From positions 62,001 through 126,000 of the forward strand of contig JAIVFJ010000142.1 in assembly GCA_025765615.1 (NCBI GenBank): a DNA stretch of 64,000 bases. The letters are read 5' to 3'. A program made the translations under genes and the position numbers. The notes under the pieces are model-generated. The model was given only the letters and a program-made list of their open reading frames with translations, was not told the DNA's origin and did not search any database. The DNA is from Zopfochytrium polystomum (lineage: Eukaryota; Chytridiomycota; Chytridiomycetes; Chytridiales; Chytridiaceae). Within the stretch, counting starts at the first letter, position 1; each line of letters starts with the position of its first letter. Of this stretch, positions 20,933 through 31,913 are shown one piece after another.

Positions 20933-22443
20933 GGGGCAATTCCCTGGACCCTCCTCCAAGCTGCCCCTGTTTCATCACCACCACCAGCACCACAAACACC
21001 TCAGATTCCAAGCCCCACCAACTCACCATGGATGTCAAGATTCAACTCTCACCCAAGTCAACCATCACAACCAAGGCCCTTATAGACTCTGGATCATCCT
21101 GCAACATCATTGATGCCACCCTTGCCAAGTCTTGTGCCATTCCCACCATCAAGAAATCCACACCCCTCAAGGTCCACTTTGCCAATCATGCTCTGTTCAA
21201 GGAAATCAGCCATGAAACCAAGCTAAACCTCCACATCCAAGACTTTCCACCATCCATGGTCAATCTGGAAGTATTGGATCTTGGCTCACCCACATTCTCT
21301 GTCATCCTGGGATTACCATGGCTGCAAGCCCAGAACCCTGCCATTGATTGGGTCACTGGTCAAGTCCAACCTCCACCAATTGGAACAGTCACCCAAAACT
21401 CAAGTCAAGCCTCCAAGTCTCATGCTCTCAAGTCCCTGATTCAAGGTTCTCAGCCTAGTATCCAAGGTCAACGACAAATGACAGCTCCAGTATCAGCCTG
21501 CAGCTCACAGATCCCAGCCAAGATTCAAGTTTCACAGTTCACAGTTCATAGTCAAGATTCCAGGACAGCTCATAGAGCTCACAGTCATGGCCAAGTCTGT
21601 AGTTCACAGAACCCACAGTCAAAGATTCAAGTACCACAGTTCACAGTCCAAATTCAAGATTCAAGCTCCACAGCTCACAGTCTTTGCCAAGAACAAAACC
21701 CTCAGTCAAAGATTCAAGAATCACAGTTCCCAGTCATGATTTCATGCCCCACTGCTGATGAGCGCAGAAGGACAGACCTTGCACCTGAAGGGGGAGATGG
21801 TTTCACCCCACCATCCAAGACACACCTTTCACTGCTTCCTGACAGTGTGTGGGCCCATGCTATTTCCAAGGACCCCAAGCCTCACAAGATTCAAATCAGC
21901 CAAGAAGAGGAAAAACTTGAGATACTCAAGACAAGGCATGATGCAGCAACAGCTGGACACCCAGGAGAGCACAAGACATATGAGCTTGTTTCCAGAGACT
22001 TTTACTGGCCAGGCATGAGGAAGAACTTGCAGTCCAAAAGACCAAGTCCCAAGCTAGACAACATCAAGTTGAGACCTTTCAAGATCTTGGAGCAAATCAA
22101 TCCAGTCACCTTCAAGCTGGATCTCCCTTCATCCATGAAGATCCACCCAGTTTTCCATGTCAGCCTTTTGGAGAAGTTTGTGGCCAATTCCATTCCAGGC
22201 AGAGTTGTTCCTCCTCCTCCTCCAGTTGAGGTAGAAGGTGAAGAGGAATTTGAGGTTGAACAAATCTTGGATGCCAAGTGGATTGGAAGGACACTCAAGT
22301 TCCTTGTTAAGTGGAAAGGTTACTCAGATGCTGACAACACCTGGGAACCTGAGTCAAACCTCACTCACTGCCAAGACCTTCTGCTCAAGTTCAAGACCAG
22401 GTACCCCACCAAGTTGCAGAAGAGGCCTAAAAGGGGGAGATGA
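20848..22443 (+). CDS. Deleted Pol: protease, partial integrase, chromodomain
   Basis: Open over 531 codons, in the -1 frame relative to gag; the part before the shift site is not expected to be translated in this frame. Parts in order: aspartic protease with LIDSGSSCNII (near residue 80); Ser/Gln-rich low-complexity repeats; the integrase zinc-binding HHCC start (HPGEHKTYELV, then FYWPGM); a direct jump to the integrase C-terminal 'KLRPFKILEQINPV' module; and a chromodomain (FLVKWKGYSDADNTWEPESN). Reverse transcriptase, RNase H and the DDE core are absent. Possible slippery heptamers in the overlap are C-CCA-AAG (20890-20896) and C-CCA-AAC (20905-20911). The stop codon directly abuts the 3' LTR. 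Confidence 0.88.
   Translation: MFLLWLQGACCQGLPKEEAPKLPGPGSLRGNSLDPPPSCPCFITTTSTTNTSDSKPHQLTMDVKIQLSPKSTITTKALIDSGSSCNIIDATLAKSCAIPTIKKSTPLKVHFANHALFKEISHETKLNLHIQDFPPSMVNLEVLDLGSPTFSVILGLPWLQAQNPAIDWVTGQVQPPPIGTVTQNSSQASKSHALKSLIQGSQPSIQGQRQMTAPVSACSSQIPAKIQVSQFTVHSQDSRTAHRAHSHGQVCSSQNPQSKIQVPQFTVQIQDSSSTAHSLCQEQNPQSKIQESQFPVMISCPTADERRRTDLAPEGGDGFTPPSKTHLSLLPDSVWAHAISKDPKPHKIQISQEEEKLEILKTRHDAATAGHPGEHKTYELVSRDFYWPGMRKNLQSKRPSPKLDNIKLRPFKILEQINPVTFKLDLPSSMKIHPVFHVSLLEKFVANSIPGRVVPPPPPVEVEGEEEFEVEQILDAKWIGRTLKFLVKWKGYSDADNTWEPESNLTHCQDLLLKFKTRYPTKLQKRPKRGR
22428..22443 (+). other. Polypurine tract and pol stop
   Basis: AAAAGGGGGAGATGA immediately precedes the 3' LTR. It serves as plus-strand primer tract and as the last codons and stop of pol. 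Confidence 0.85.
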
Positions 22444-22841
22444 TGTTATGAATCACCCTCTGGAAACCTCTGGAACCTTCTAGAACATTCCTTCATGGAA
22501 CCTTCTGGAACCTTCTGGAACATTCTAGAACATTCCTTCATGGAACATTCTGGAACCTTCTGGAACCTTCTAGAACATTCCTTCATGGAACCTTGTGGAA
22601 CCTTCTGGAACCTTCTTTGCTTTCCTGACTTGTCTTGTTGTCATTGGTATCATTGGTATCATTGTATTACTAATTGCTCTTTCTGGAACTTTCTTTGAGT
22701 CTTGACAAGGAAGACTCTCAAAAGGTATAAAAGGGGGATGGGGGACCTGTCCCATCCCTCAAGTGAATTATTGTTTCCAATACAATCATCACTCCTCTCA
22801 GTTCCTTGTCTGCCTTGTCCTGTCCTGCCCTGTTCCTGACA
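22444..22841 (+). repeat. 3' LTR
   Basis: 398 bp, matching the 5' LTR without a visible difference, followed by the target duplication TTGCT. Confidence 0.95.
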
Positions 22842-23241
22842 TTGCTCCTGTTGGGCCAAATGGTGCAGCACACTTTGCCTCTTTCTTGCACAATTCAAAA
22901 GCTGGAAAAACGAAAACTTGTGAGCAGTTTAGTCTACTGCAAGGCAGCATTTGCTGACTTTCTCAAATTTTATAATGATCTTACGCATGTGTGACAGCAC
23001 TTGGCAGCGCAACGTTCAAAACATTGATCCAATATGGTGAGCGACTGTATAAAACGCAGAAAGCCTGGTGCATCCCCTCGTAAACAAATCAAAAACGAAA
23101 AAAAAAAAAGGCAGCATCGGAAAAGTACCCAAGAGTTTATTTTTTCTTTCGAAGCCGAAAGAGCATAGCCCTGCAAAAGGGCATTGCGACCCCTAAACAA
23201 AAACAAAGTATATGAGGGGGACGGAGAAACATAGACAGCGA

Positions 23242-23323
<82 letters not shown>

Positions 23324-23420
23324 GGAGGGAGGGAGGGAGGGAGAGAGCAATGGGCGAATGGTCAAACGGAACACCTGAGAACCCCCTTCATCGACACACC
23401 CTCCGCCCCCGCCCGGCTCT
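22842..23420. other. Spacer with (GA)n tract
   Basis: Continuation of the pre-insertion sequence, then a GA/GGGA microsatellite at about 23245-23345 in the 3' flank of the methyltransferase gene. No gene seen. Confidence 0.7.
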
Positions 23421-24119
23421 TCACTTTTCGACCCGCGCCGTCACGCAATACACGTTGTTGTACACGAACGCCTCGGCTTTGTTCCGTTTTTGTTTTTTTT
23501 TTTTTCCCGTGGGGAGGGGGGAAGGACGGTCAGTTGACTTTTTCTTTCTTCCCCCCTCCCCCGGCGCCCCTTCACAAACCAAAAAGCTCACCGGAATGCT
23601 TGAACCCGTCGACGACCAGCTCGTCAAATTCGTCGACGGCGAGGCCGGCGACGCGGGCAAAGAGGTCGCGCGAGCGGGTAAAGATGGTGCGGTAGTCGGC
23701 GGCGCAGAGGCGCCCCGTCGGGCCGCCCCAGCCGATCTATAAATTTCCAACCAGGGTTTTTGTGGTTTAGGAAGGGCTGGGAAGAGGGGGGTGGGCGGGG
23801 GGGAAGGGCGAGGAGGAAAACGTTACCGGGAACGACCCGACTCGCTCGGTGACGTCGACGAGGCCGGTGGCGGCGCGGCAGAGGTCGGCGAGCTTTTCGC
23901 CTAATTTTTTTTTTTTGGCAGGATTTTACACGGTTAACAGTTTTACAAAAACATGAAATCAGTCTCTTCCACAGGCTGACAGCTGATCGGCCCCTCCCTT
24001 CCATTCCCCTCACCGATCTTGTTATCCGCGCCAAGCATGCTCGTCGTTTTGTTTGCTGTTATATATATATACGAATATTTGTTTCCAATGATTCAGTTTT
24101 GTTCGCGTTTTTGGACAAG

Positions 24120-24155
<36 letters not shown>

Positions 24156-24281
24156 AACAGGAAAAAGGGGCACCTGCTTCCATGAGTCGAAACATGGGCC
24201 CGTCTGCCAGCAGGGTCGGGCGCGCCGGGTTCGCCGGATCGAAGCAGTAGTAGCGGGAGCTCATCTGGAGTGCGAAGCCCA

Positions 24282-24324
<43 letters not shown>

Positions 24325-24564
24325 GTGGGGGGTGAATGGATTAATTTAAAAAAAAAAAAACAAAAGAAAAAAGGGGGGGAAGGGTAAACGCAGTCCACGT
24401 CCTTCTTTCCTTTTTACCTCAACCAGCTGGATGTAACCCCCAGGCTTTGTAACGCGGATGAGCTCGTCCAGCACGCCTTTCCACTGGTCGGCTTTGTAAC
24501 CAATGACGAGGTATCGCTGTGAATATTATTATTATTTTTTTTTTCGTTGTTGTTGTTGTTGTTA

Positions 24565-24603
<39 letters not shown>

Positions 24604-25428
24604 GGGGGACGAGAGAGGGGTGTTCCCTACAACGAAGAAAAAAAGTTGTTTTTTTTCTTGTTGCTTACCTGGAAGCACAGGTCGAACGTGTTGTCGGGGT
24701 CTGTGTCCAAGAGGAAATAAATAAATAATGAAAGGGGGGGGAACCCCGCCCGAGTGCATCAACTCACTGAGGGGAAACAAAAAAAAAAAAAAAAAAAAGG
24801 AAACGCACGGCCCCCACCCCAACCAAACTCACACTCGATTCCGTTCGTCACGTTCTGGACCAAGAATGACGCGTTCGACGGCGCGTTGGGGCGCTCGTAC
24901 GGCGTAACGTCCTAAAACAGTGAATTGGGTTGTTTTTTGGTTGTTTTTGTTTTTGTTTTTGTTTGTTTGTTTGTTTGTTTGTTTGTTTGTTTGTTTGTTT
25001 TCGGAGGTGTGGTTTGGCGTGACGTCATCCCTGTTAGATTCAAGAAGAGGAACGAGGAGGAGGGGGAAAAAAAAAAAAGGAAAAAAAAAAATTCACAATA
25101 GAGGGAAAACAACAAAAAACAAAAACAATCAAAAAAAAAAAAAGTGATGAAAGAAAACGCAAACGCACCAGGCCGACAAACTCGGCGTTGGGAAACGCGC
25201 GGGCCATTTCGAGCGACCACGAGCCCGGGCCGCAACCGACGTCGAGGACGCGAGCGTTGCCGCCGGCGAGGACGTCGTGCTGCGGGGTGTGGAAGAGGCC
25301 GTTGAACATGGTGCGCAGGAGGATGTGCTGGTGTTGTGGTATTATAATTTTGTTGTTGGTTTTTTTTTGTGTGTGTGTGGTTTTAGTTAGTGCGGGTTTG
25401 GATGGTGTAACAGCAGTGTGTGTTTCTT

Positions 25429-25459
<31 letters not shown>

Positions 25460-26335
25460 GGGTTGACATTGTCGGGGGGCGCGCACGTGTTTTGGGTTTA
25501 TCCCCCCAAGAAAGGAAATAAATCCCTAACCCTGGGGTTACATGTTGTTTTTACCGCGCCCTTCCCAAAAAAAGGAAGCCAAGAAAAAATAAAACAAAGA
25601 AAGGGAAAGAAAATCAACAGAGACAGGAACAAACACCTCTCTCTCTTTCTCTCTCTCTCGCTCTCTCTCTCTCTCTGTCTATCTCTCTCTCTCTGCTCTC
25701 TGCTATCTCTCTGCTCTCTCCTTCTTCCAACCACCACCAACGAACTTGCCTGCATCCACAGCCGTCGCGTCTCGGCGTCGCCGACAGGCAGAAAGTACGG
25801 GCTGTCTTCGGCCACCACGAGGCTGTCGTCGTCGTCGTCGTCCCCTTCTTCTTTGCCGCCGCCGTTGGACCCCTCCTTCCCGTGCGTCCGCTGCCGCACC
25901 GACAGGCCCGCCGCGGCCGCCGCGCTGGGCTGGTAGAACGCCGCGCGATCGGCGGCCGCCGCGGCGGGAGTCGCCGTCGTCGTCGTAGTCGTCTCAGTTG
26001 CAGTGGTGGAGGGGACCTGCTTTTTTATTTTTTATTTGTTTTCCGTGGGTTGGGGGGGGTATGCGGGGGAGAGTGGACCCCGCGGAGGTGAAGTTGAGTG
26101 GAGTGTCCCTTTCTTTTTCTGCGAACAGCTCAACTTGTGCAGGAAAGTGGGGTTTCGGGGGAGACGGCAAGAGCATCACAGGGCAGTAAAGTGGGGGGGA
26201 TTTGGAAGAGGTAGAGTAGAATTGGGGGGGGGTAGTATCAGACTGAGTAGGACTCACGGGGGCGGCAGCGTCACCGGTGGGGACGGCGGCACTTGGGGCC
26301 GGCGGTGGCGGCGACTGGTGGTGGTGGTGTTGCAT
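23421..26335 (-). CDS. SAM-dependent methyltransferase, 11 exons
   Basis: Exons: 26335..26258, 26016..25750, 25327..25169, 24911..24833, 24700..24669, 24516..24418, 24264..24174, 24055..24014, 23900..23827, 23736..23592, 23476..23421; total 373 residues. It is a class I methyltransferase of the kind common in fungi. SAM-binding motif I VLDVGCGPG is at residues 142-150; a YPDNTFDLCFQ motif IV block spans the exon 4/5/6 joins; and a 'VTKPGGYIQLVE' post-motif ends exon 6. The N-terminus is His/Pro/Ala-rich and disordered, with an Asp run. Substrate unknown. Intron 2 has a GC donor (CAG then GCAAGT); the others are GT-AG. Exon 5 is only 32 nt. Intron homopolymers are long, such as A-runs near 24120 and 24285. 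Confidence 0.88.
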
Positions 26336-28250
26336 CCGCTGTTGCGTGCGTTACGCGGGAAAAAAAATAAAACTGAAATGAAAAAAGAGAATGATGATCA
26401 TATATCATTTTGGCAAAATTTAAGATTTTATTTTGTTCGTTTGTCTCCTCTTTTTTTAACCACGTTTAAATTATTCCCATTTTTGGGGCAATCATCAGCC
26501 AACGCAAAAAAAAAAAAAATTGTGCTACAGTGTGGATTGGTTAGAAGGCCTTTGGGTTGGGCCGTCATCCGACGGCTTTCACGCTTCTTTCGGTTGCATG
26601 CCCCCTCCCTGCAAAAAATAACTTGCTGCTTTGCCTCACGTCTGCTTGAACTGTTTCGCGCCTTTACGCAATACACGCAGCCGCACGCGAAACGACTCGG
26701 TTGCTTGGTTTTTTGGTTTTTTTTAAAATTTTTGTCGTAATTTTTTTTCAGGGCGAAACGCCTCTGCGCGACCCAGCATGTCAAAAACTCGCCGAACGTC
26801 GAGGCCCGGGAGCGCGCGGGGGAACAAAGTAGTGCTGTACAACATAAAAAGAAAGGCCTATAGCGAATGCAGTCGGCTCGTCAAAGTCTTTTGAACAAAT
26901 TCAAGTCCCCGAGTCAAGTTCTTGATGGAACACTTCCACTCACCGCTCAAGCGCTCCAAAACAATTGAATCCTTCCTTGGATGCTTGCAGAGTGTAAAGT
27001 GTTGGAAGCACAGCCCCAGAGGTTTCTCGGTCTGAGCAGAGGTCTTTTCTTGTAGAATGTGTCAGATCATGATCATTGTCAATTCTCTTGATTCATTTCC
27101 TGTCACAACCGCTCTCAGCACCCGCTCCCACTCACTTAACCACTCACACCCTCAACAAAGAGTATCTGATCATCTTCGGGTAAGCGTCGCACCGAGCGCG
27201 GACGCCCCTATCCGCAACACGTTTTTGACCCACAAGGGTGAATCCAAAGAGGTTTTTTTTTTTTTTTTGTTTCAGGGTGCGTGTGCTGTTTTTTGTTTTC
27301 TTCTTCTTTCTCCCATTCTCCCTTTCCAATATTGGCACCCGCTGCTGTGTTTTTCAGCGGAGCCGGTGAACGTCCCAGTCTGCGCCACGCGCCAAGGGGC
27401 GGGCACTGGGAGGGGGGCGCAAGCGTGAAATTGTTTGTGTGGCCCAGTCGATATGGGAGAGAGAGAGAGAGCGAGAGAGACTGATTGATGCAAGCGCGCA
27501 ACTGGGCTTCACTCCTTCCACTTCACTTGGGCTGCAAGGCGTGCGTGGCTCAAGTTTTCTTTCTGTTTTCGCTTATTTTGGTGGAAGGCTGTGCTGTTAC
27601 AAATTCATGCGGTGTCTGCTCTTTCTCCTTTTTTTAATTGTGGGACAAAAAGTGCATTTTTTGGATTTGCATGTTTGGTATTGTTTTCGCAACTTCATTT
27701 TTTGTTTTTCATCCTCCCTTTCGCTTTTTACTATCTTGGTGGTCGTGGACCCGTTTTTCTTCAATTTCCATTTGCAATTTTTTTTGTTGAGTGGTGCCGC
27801 CCAGTCAACAAATGTGAAAGCAAAGAAAGAAAATTAAAGGCAAAAAAAAAATTATTTTTATTTGTTTTTTGTGCGCGTGTGGCGGAACGACTTTGGCCAG
27901 ACGACGTGCAGACAGACAGACAGACTCAGACCAAGCAAAGCTGCCACCACTAAGAGGAAGACCTACCCGACCGACCGACAGACCGATGTGAGCAGTAAGT
28001 GGAAAGGAGACAGAGAGAAAGCAGCAGCCAGCAGCAGCCAGCAGCATCATCAACCATCACCGTTGTCAGTTGAGACAGAGCTTGTCGCATTTATTTTGTA
28101 TTTTGTTGTGGGTAAAATCTCAAACAGAAAAAAAGAAAGAAAAAAGGAAGAGAAAAAAAAAGAAAATAATTAGACGGGCCATCCGGGCTGAAAAGACCCG
28201 ACTCACACACGCACACGCACACGCACTCACTCACCCAGTAATATCCTTCC
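26336..28250. other. Divergent intergenic region
   Basis: Separates the methyltransferase (minus) from the kinase (plus). It holds T-runs (for example 27250-27265), a GA microsatellite near 27455-27480 and CAG/CA-rich leader sequence near 28020-28060. A 38-codon frame at 26778 is not supported. No gene seen. Confidence 0.6.
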
Positions 28251-30303
28251 ATGAGCTTCTTCAACAGGTTGCTCAACCGCCTAAGCGGCAGCCACGAGCA
28301 GCAGCAGCAGCACACCAGCAGCAACAGCAACAATAGCAACAACAACAGCAACAACCACCACCACCACCATCACCTCCACCTCCCCCACCTCCACAGGCAT
28401 CATCATCACGATGCTGCTGACGGCCGCACCAGCACCGGCTCAAGCCACACCAACAACCTCAACGATAACGACACGGCCAGCCACGATCTCTCTTCCGCTT
28501 CGGCGCGCTACTTCTCCACCCCGTCGCCCCAGCCCCCGCCGTCGCCCACCTACCCCGCTGCGGCTGCATCAGAGCAGCAGCAGCATGCCGCGACCCTGCC
28601 CCTGCCGAGGCCGTCCTTGTCCTCGCTTATGCTGCACCCAGACACGGCCGCCACCATGTCATCCTCATCGTCATCGCCATCCTCATCGTCGTCGCCATCA
28701 TCCTCCACGCCCGCGGCACTATCAGCTGGAGGAGGAGGAGAAGTAGGAGGAGGCGATGGCGGAGTCGGGGCAGCAACGTCACCTCCCGCCACCGATCAGA
28801 TCGCCTCCCATCTCAGCACCGACGCCGCAGCCTCCACAACCGCCGCCTCCTCTTCCCCGACCGCACATCATCGCCCAACGGCGGCAGCAGGGTTACCACG
28901 CCTCACGTCGCCGGTCTGGTACTCGACCGAGGCCGCGAAAGCGGGCCGCAGCTCTTCTCCTGTCCCCCCCGCGTCTGCCGTTGGGGGCGTGGCCGCCCCC
29001 ACCGGGAACGCAACGAGCAGCAATCAGCCAGCGTCGCCCGAGAGCGTTGCCGTGTCGTCTGTGCCCGGGCTCGCGACGGCTTCATCGTCGACCGCGCCGT
29101 CGTCCATGTCGACCACGTCGTCCGCCGGCCTGCACACTGCGACCGCAATCGACATTCCCCTCCACGCTTCGCCGATCCCAACCTCGCCCACCGCCACCAT
29201 GGTCACCTCCCCGACGGGAACAGCCCCGCTATACCCGACCCTCCGAGCCTCTGTCTCCAGCAACCACTCTGCAAGTTCGAGCAACAGGGACGTCAACACC
29301 GTGCGCGAAAGCACGACCGAGAGCATCCACGAGACCGAGGGGGGCGATCGCTCCCTCGAGCAGTACGTGCTCCTCGAGGAGCTCGGCCGCGGCAGCTTTG
29401 GCACTGTGTACCGCGCAAAGGACAAGAACACGGGCGTCTTTGTGGCCGCCAAGGAGCTCGACGCCAAAAAGCTGTCGAGGGAGAAGCTCAGCAAGGCCGG
29501 CGCCAGCGGGCCCGGGGGCAGGGGCGGCATGTTCCGTGGACGCGGCCGCGGCAGCGGGGCTGGATCGGGCGCGGGCTCTACCCACTCGTTGACCCCGCAG
29601 AATCCGATCGATCTGGTCAGGGGCGAGATCGCGATCATGAAGAAACTGCGGCACGAGAACGTGGTGCGGCTGTATGATGTGATCTACGTGCACGACAGCG
29701 TGAGTCGTCTTCAGATCGCCGCAAGGCGACTTTCCCGCCACACACACACACACACACGGGCCACACCAATGAGCGTCTCACCCTTCTTGCCCCCGCATGA
29801 GTGTTGCATGTTAAACGCGCTGTTTATGATTGCCAATCCGAACCCCACATTCCCATCTCCTCCTCCCTCATTTCGTCCTCCAACAAAATCCTCCTCCTCC
29901 TCCTCCCTCCCTCTCGCCTCAATGTACTCTATGGAAATCTGACCTCAAAGCTCCCACCCGTAGAACTCCCTTTTCATGGTATACGAGCTCGGGGGTAAAT
30001 CCCTGATGGACGTTTCCGGCGACACCCCAGCAAGACCTTATCCTGAACGAGAAGCGCGCGAAATCTTTCAGCAGTTGGTGCTCGGGATCGAATACCGTAA
30101 GCCAAGTTTTTGCCTTTTCCCTCTTTTTTCCCGGTCTGTTCTGCACTCCGTTTGGTTAACTAACTGGCTTCTCGCTGTATGGCCATTTTTCTGTTTTGTT
30201 CTGGTGGCGATCCCAGTTCATGAACACGGCATCGCGCACCGAGGTAAAGACATTCTCTTTTTGGTGCAAGTTTGCTTTTGTTTTGCTAAATATGTGCCGA
30301 CGT

Positions 30304-30347
<44 letters not shown>

Positions 30348-30667
30348 GCACACCACGATCCCTTTGCAAACCGAATCCGTTTTCGCAGATATCAAGGTTC
30401 AGATCTGGGTTTCCTGCCACTTCCACGCTTTTCTTCTTGTTACTCTTACGTTTGCCCACTCTCAAGGCATCGCACATCTGGGACTAACTCTTCGCTCGCC
30501 TTCCTCTTTTCATGCCCCGTGTCCAGCCCGACAATCTGCTCATTTCGGACAAGGGCGTTCTTAAAATCGTCGACTTTGGCGTCTCAGAAATGTTTTCCGA
30601 CGGCAACGACAGGTCGAAACGGTCGGCTGGGACGCACGGTGAGGCCCCCGCACGCTATTCATCAGGC

Positions 30668-30702
<35 letters not shown>

Positions 30703-31913
30703 TCGGGATTGCCACAAGGGACTTTGACTCTGATCAGTGTCTTGTCTTTTTTTCTTCCTCCCCAACCCTCACCTTGCCCGAACCATCAACCCGTTATTCC
30801 CGACGGATAGCCTTTTTCGCTCCTGAAATGTGCATGGGTAAGTTGCATATACTTTTTTTGAGTTTGCGGTCTGCCCACGCGATTCCTATCTTAACTCTGC
30901 GACTTGCGGGGGGCGTCTGTTTGGAATAGCACGGCACGGCGAGCTCTCGGCCAAGGCAACAGATATTTGGGCGATGGGCGTGAGTTTATCTATCTTTTCG
31001 TCAACCTTCACCGCTCACTACCAATCGGCCCTGGCGCTTATTGTGCGTGACTTTTCAACCTCGTTTTTAAAAAAGGTCACCCTGTTCTGCATGTTATTTG
31101 GACGACTACCGTTCCAAGGGGCGTCCATTCCGGATCTGTACGAGGCGATCCGGTCGAAACCGTGCGTGCAGATTGTTTTTCTTTTTATTTTTATTTTTTA
31201 TTTTTTTTTGGCCTTTTTCCCTGTGGTTAACGTAGTTTACTCTCCTCCCACCTCCAGGCTTACGTTCCCGCAGAACATCCCGGCGTCCGACGATGCCAAA
31301 GATCTCATTGAGAAAATGTATGGTGCCTCGCATCTTTACTCTTTGCGCCGTCCCTTCGTTGAATTTTGAATTGAAATCGCTTCGTACACACTTTGTCTAG
31401 ATTGAACAAGGACCCAGTCGCCCGATGTACGATGGATGACATTCGCGTAAGTCTTAATTTTTTTTCTTTTTTCTGTTGTCGTTGTTACTGTTTCTGTTTT
31501 GCATGTTCGTACCTGCTCACACAACAACACGCGCACGAAAACTCTTCCAAAAAAAAAAAAACCCCCCTTAGGTGCACCCGTGGGTCACGGACCACGGCTC
31601 CCGCCCACTCCTCAGCAAAGCGGACAACGTGCAAGCGGTGTCGCCCGTTACGGAGGAGGACGTTGCCAACGCGGTGCGCAAGATCGACCGGCTGCGCACG
31701 ATCGTGCTGGTCAAGGTCGCGCTGAAAAAGTTTCGCAGCTCGACGCGGTTGGCGTCGGCGTCCGCTTCGCCCTCGCCCACGCCGCCGGCGGGGAGCGTCG
31801 AGGGGCTCAACTCGTCGTCGTCGTCGTCGTCGGCGAGGACTTCGGCGTCGACGTCGAGTGCGTCGCTGATGGTGCCGCCGAGAACGGATAGCGGCGCGGG
31901 GTTGGTGCTGTGA
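28251..31913 (+). CDS. CaMKK / SNF1-activating-type Ser/Thr kinase
   Basis: Eleven exons: 28251..29699, 29964..30096, 30217..30243, 30389..30396, 30527..30638, 30811..30837, 30930..30979, 31076..31161, 31258..31317, 31401..31446, 31572..31913; 779 residues. A long Ser/Pro/His-rich N-terminus (about 1-365) precedes the kinase domain: glycine loop GRGSFGTVYRAKDK, catalytic Lys401, a Gly/Arg-rich insert (about 410-455) at the position of the RP insert of CaMKKs, HRDIKPDN (Asp537), DFG at 555-557, FFAPE and TDIWAMGVTLFCMLFGRLPF. The tail begins HPWVT, as in CaMKK and the yeast kinases Sak1/Tos3/Elm1 that activate Snf1. All catalytic residues are present. Exon 4 is an 8-nt microexon. Role as an upstream AMPK/SNF1 kinase is inferred. 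Confidence 0.92.

Larger units (their letters stand above)
19571..22841 (+). mobile_element. Non-autonomous Ty3/chromovirus LTR retrotransposon
   Basis: A complete 3271-bp element: LTRs at 19571-19968 and 22444-22841 (398 bp each, apparently identical), target duplication TTGCT at 19566-19570 and 22842-22846, self-complementary primer-binding site, gag with zinc knuckle, protease, partial integrase zinc-binding domain, chromodomain and polypurine tract. Reverse transcriptase, RNase H and the integrase catalytic core are missing, although the frame stays open. Matching LTRs and an intact target duplication indicate recent insertion, which must have used enzymes from a full-length relative. The chromodomain and self-priming place it near the Tf1/sushi group. 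Confidence 0.93.

Noticed and set aside
26778..26894. 38-codon basic ORF in the methyltransferase-kinase spacer
   Set aside because: No homology, no splice or promoter support, chance length.
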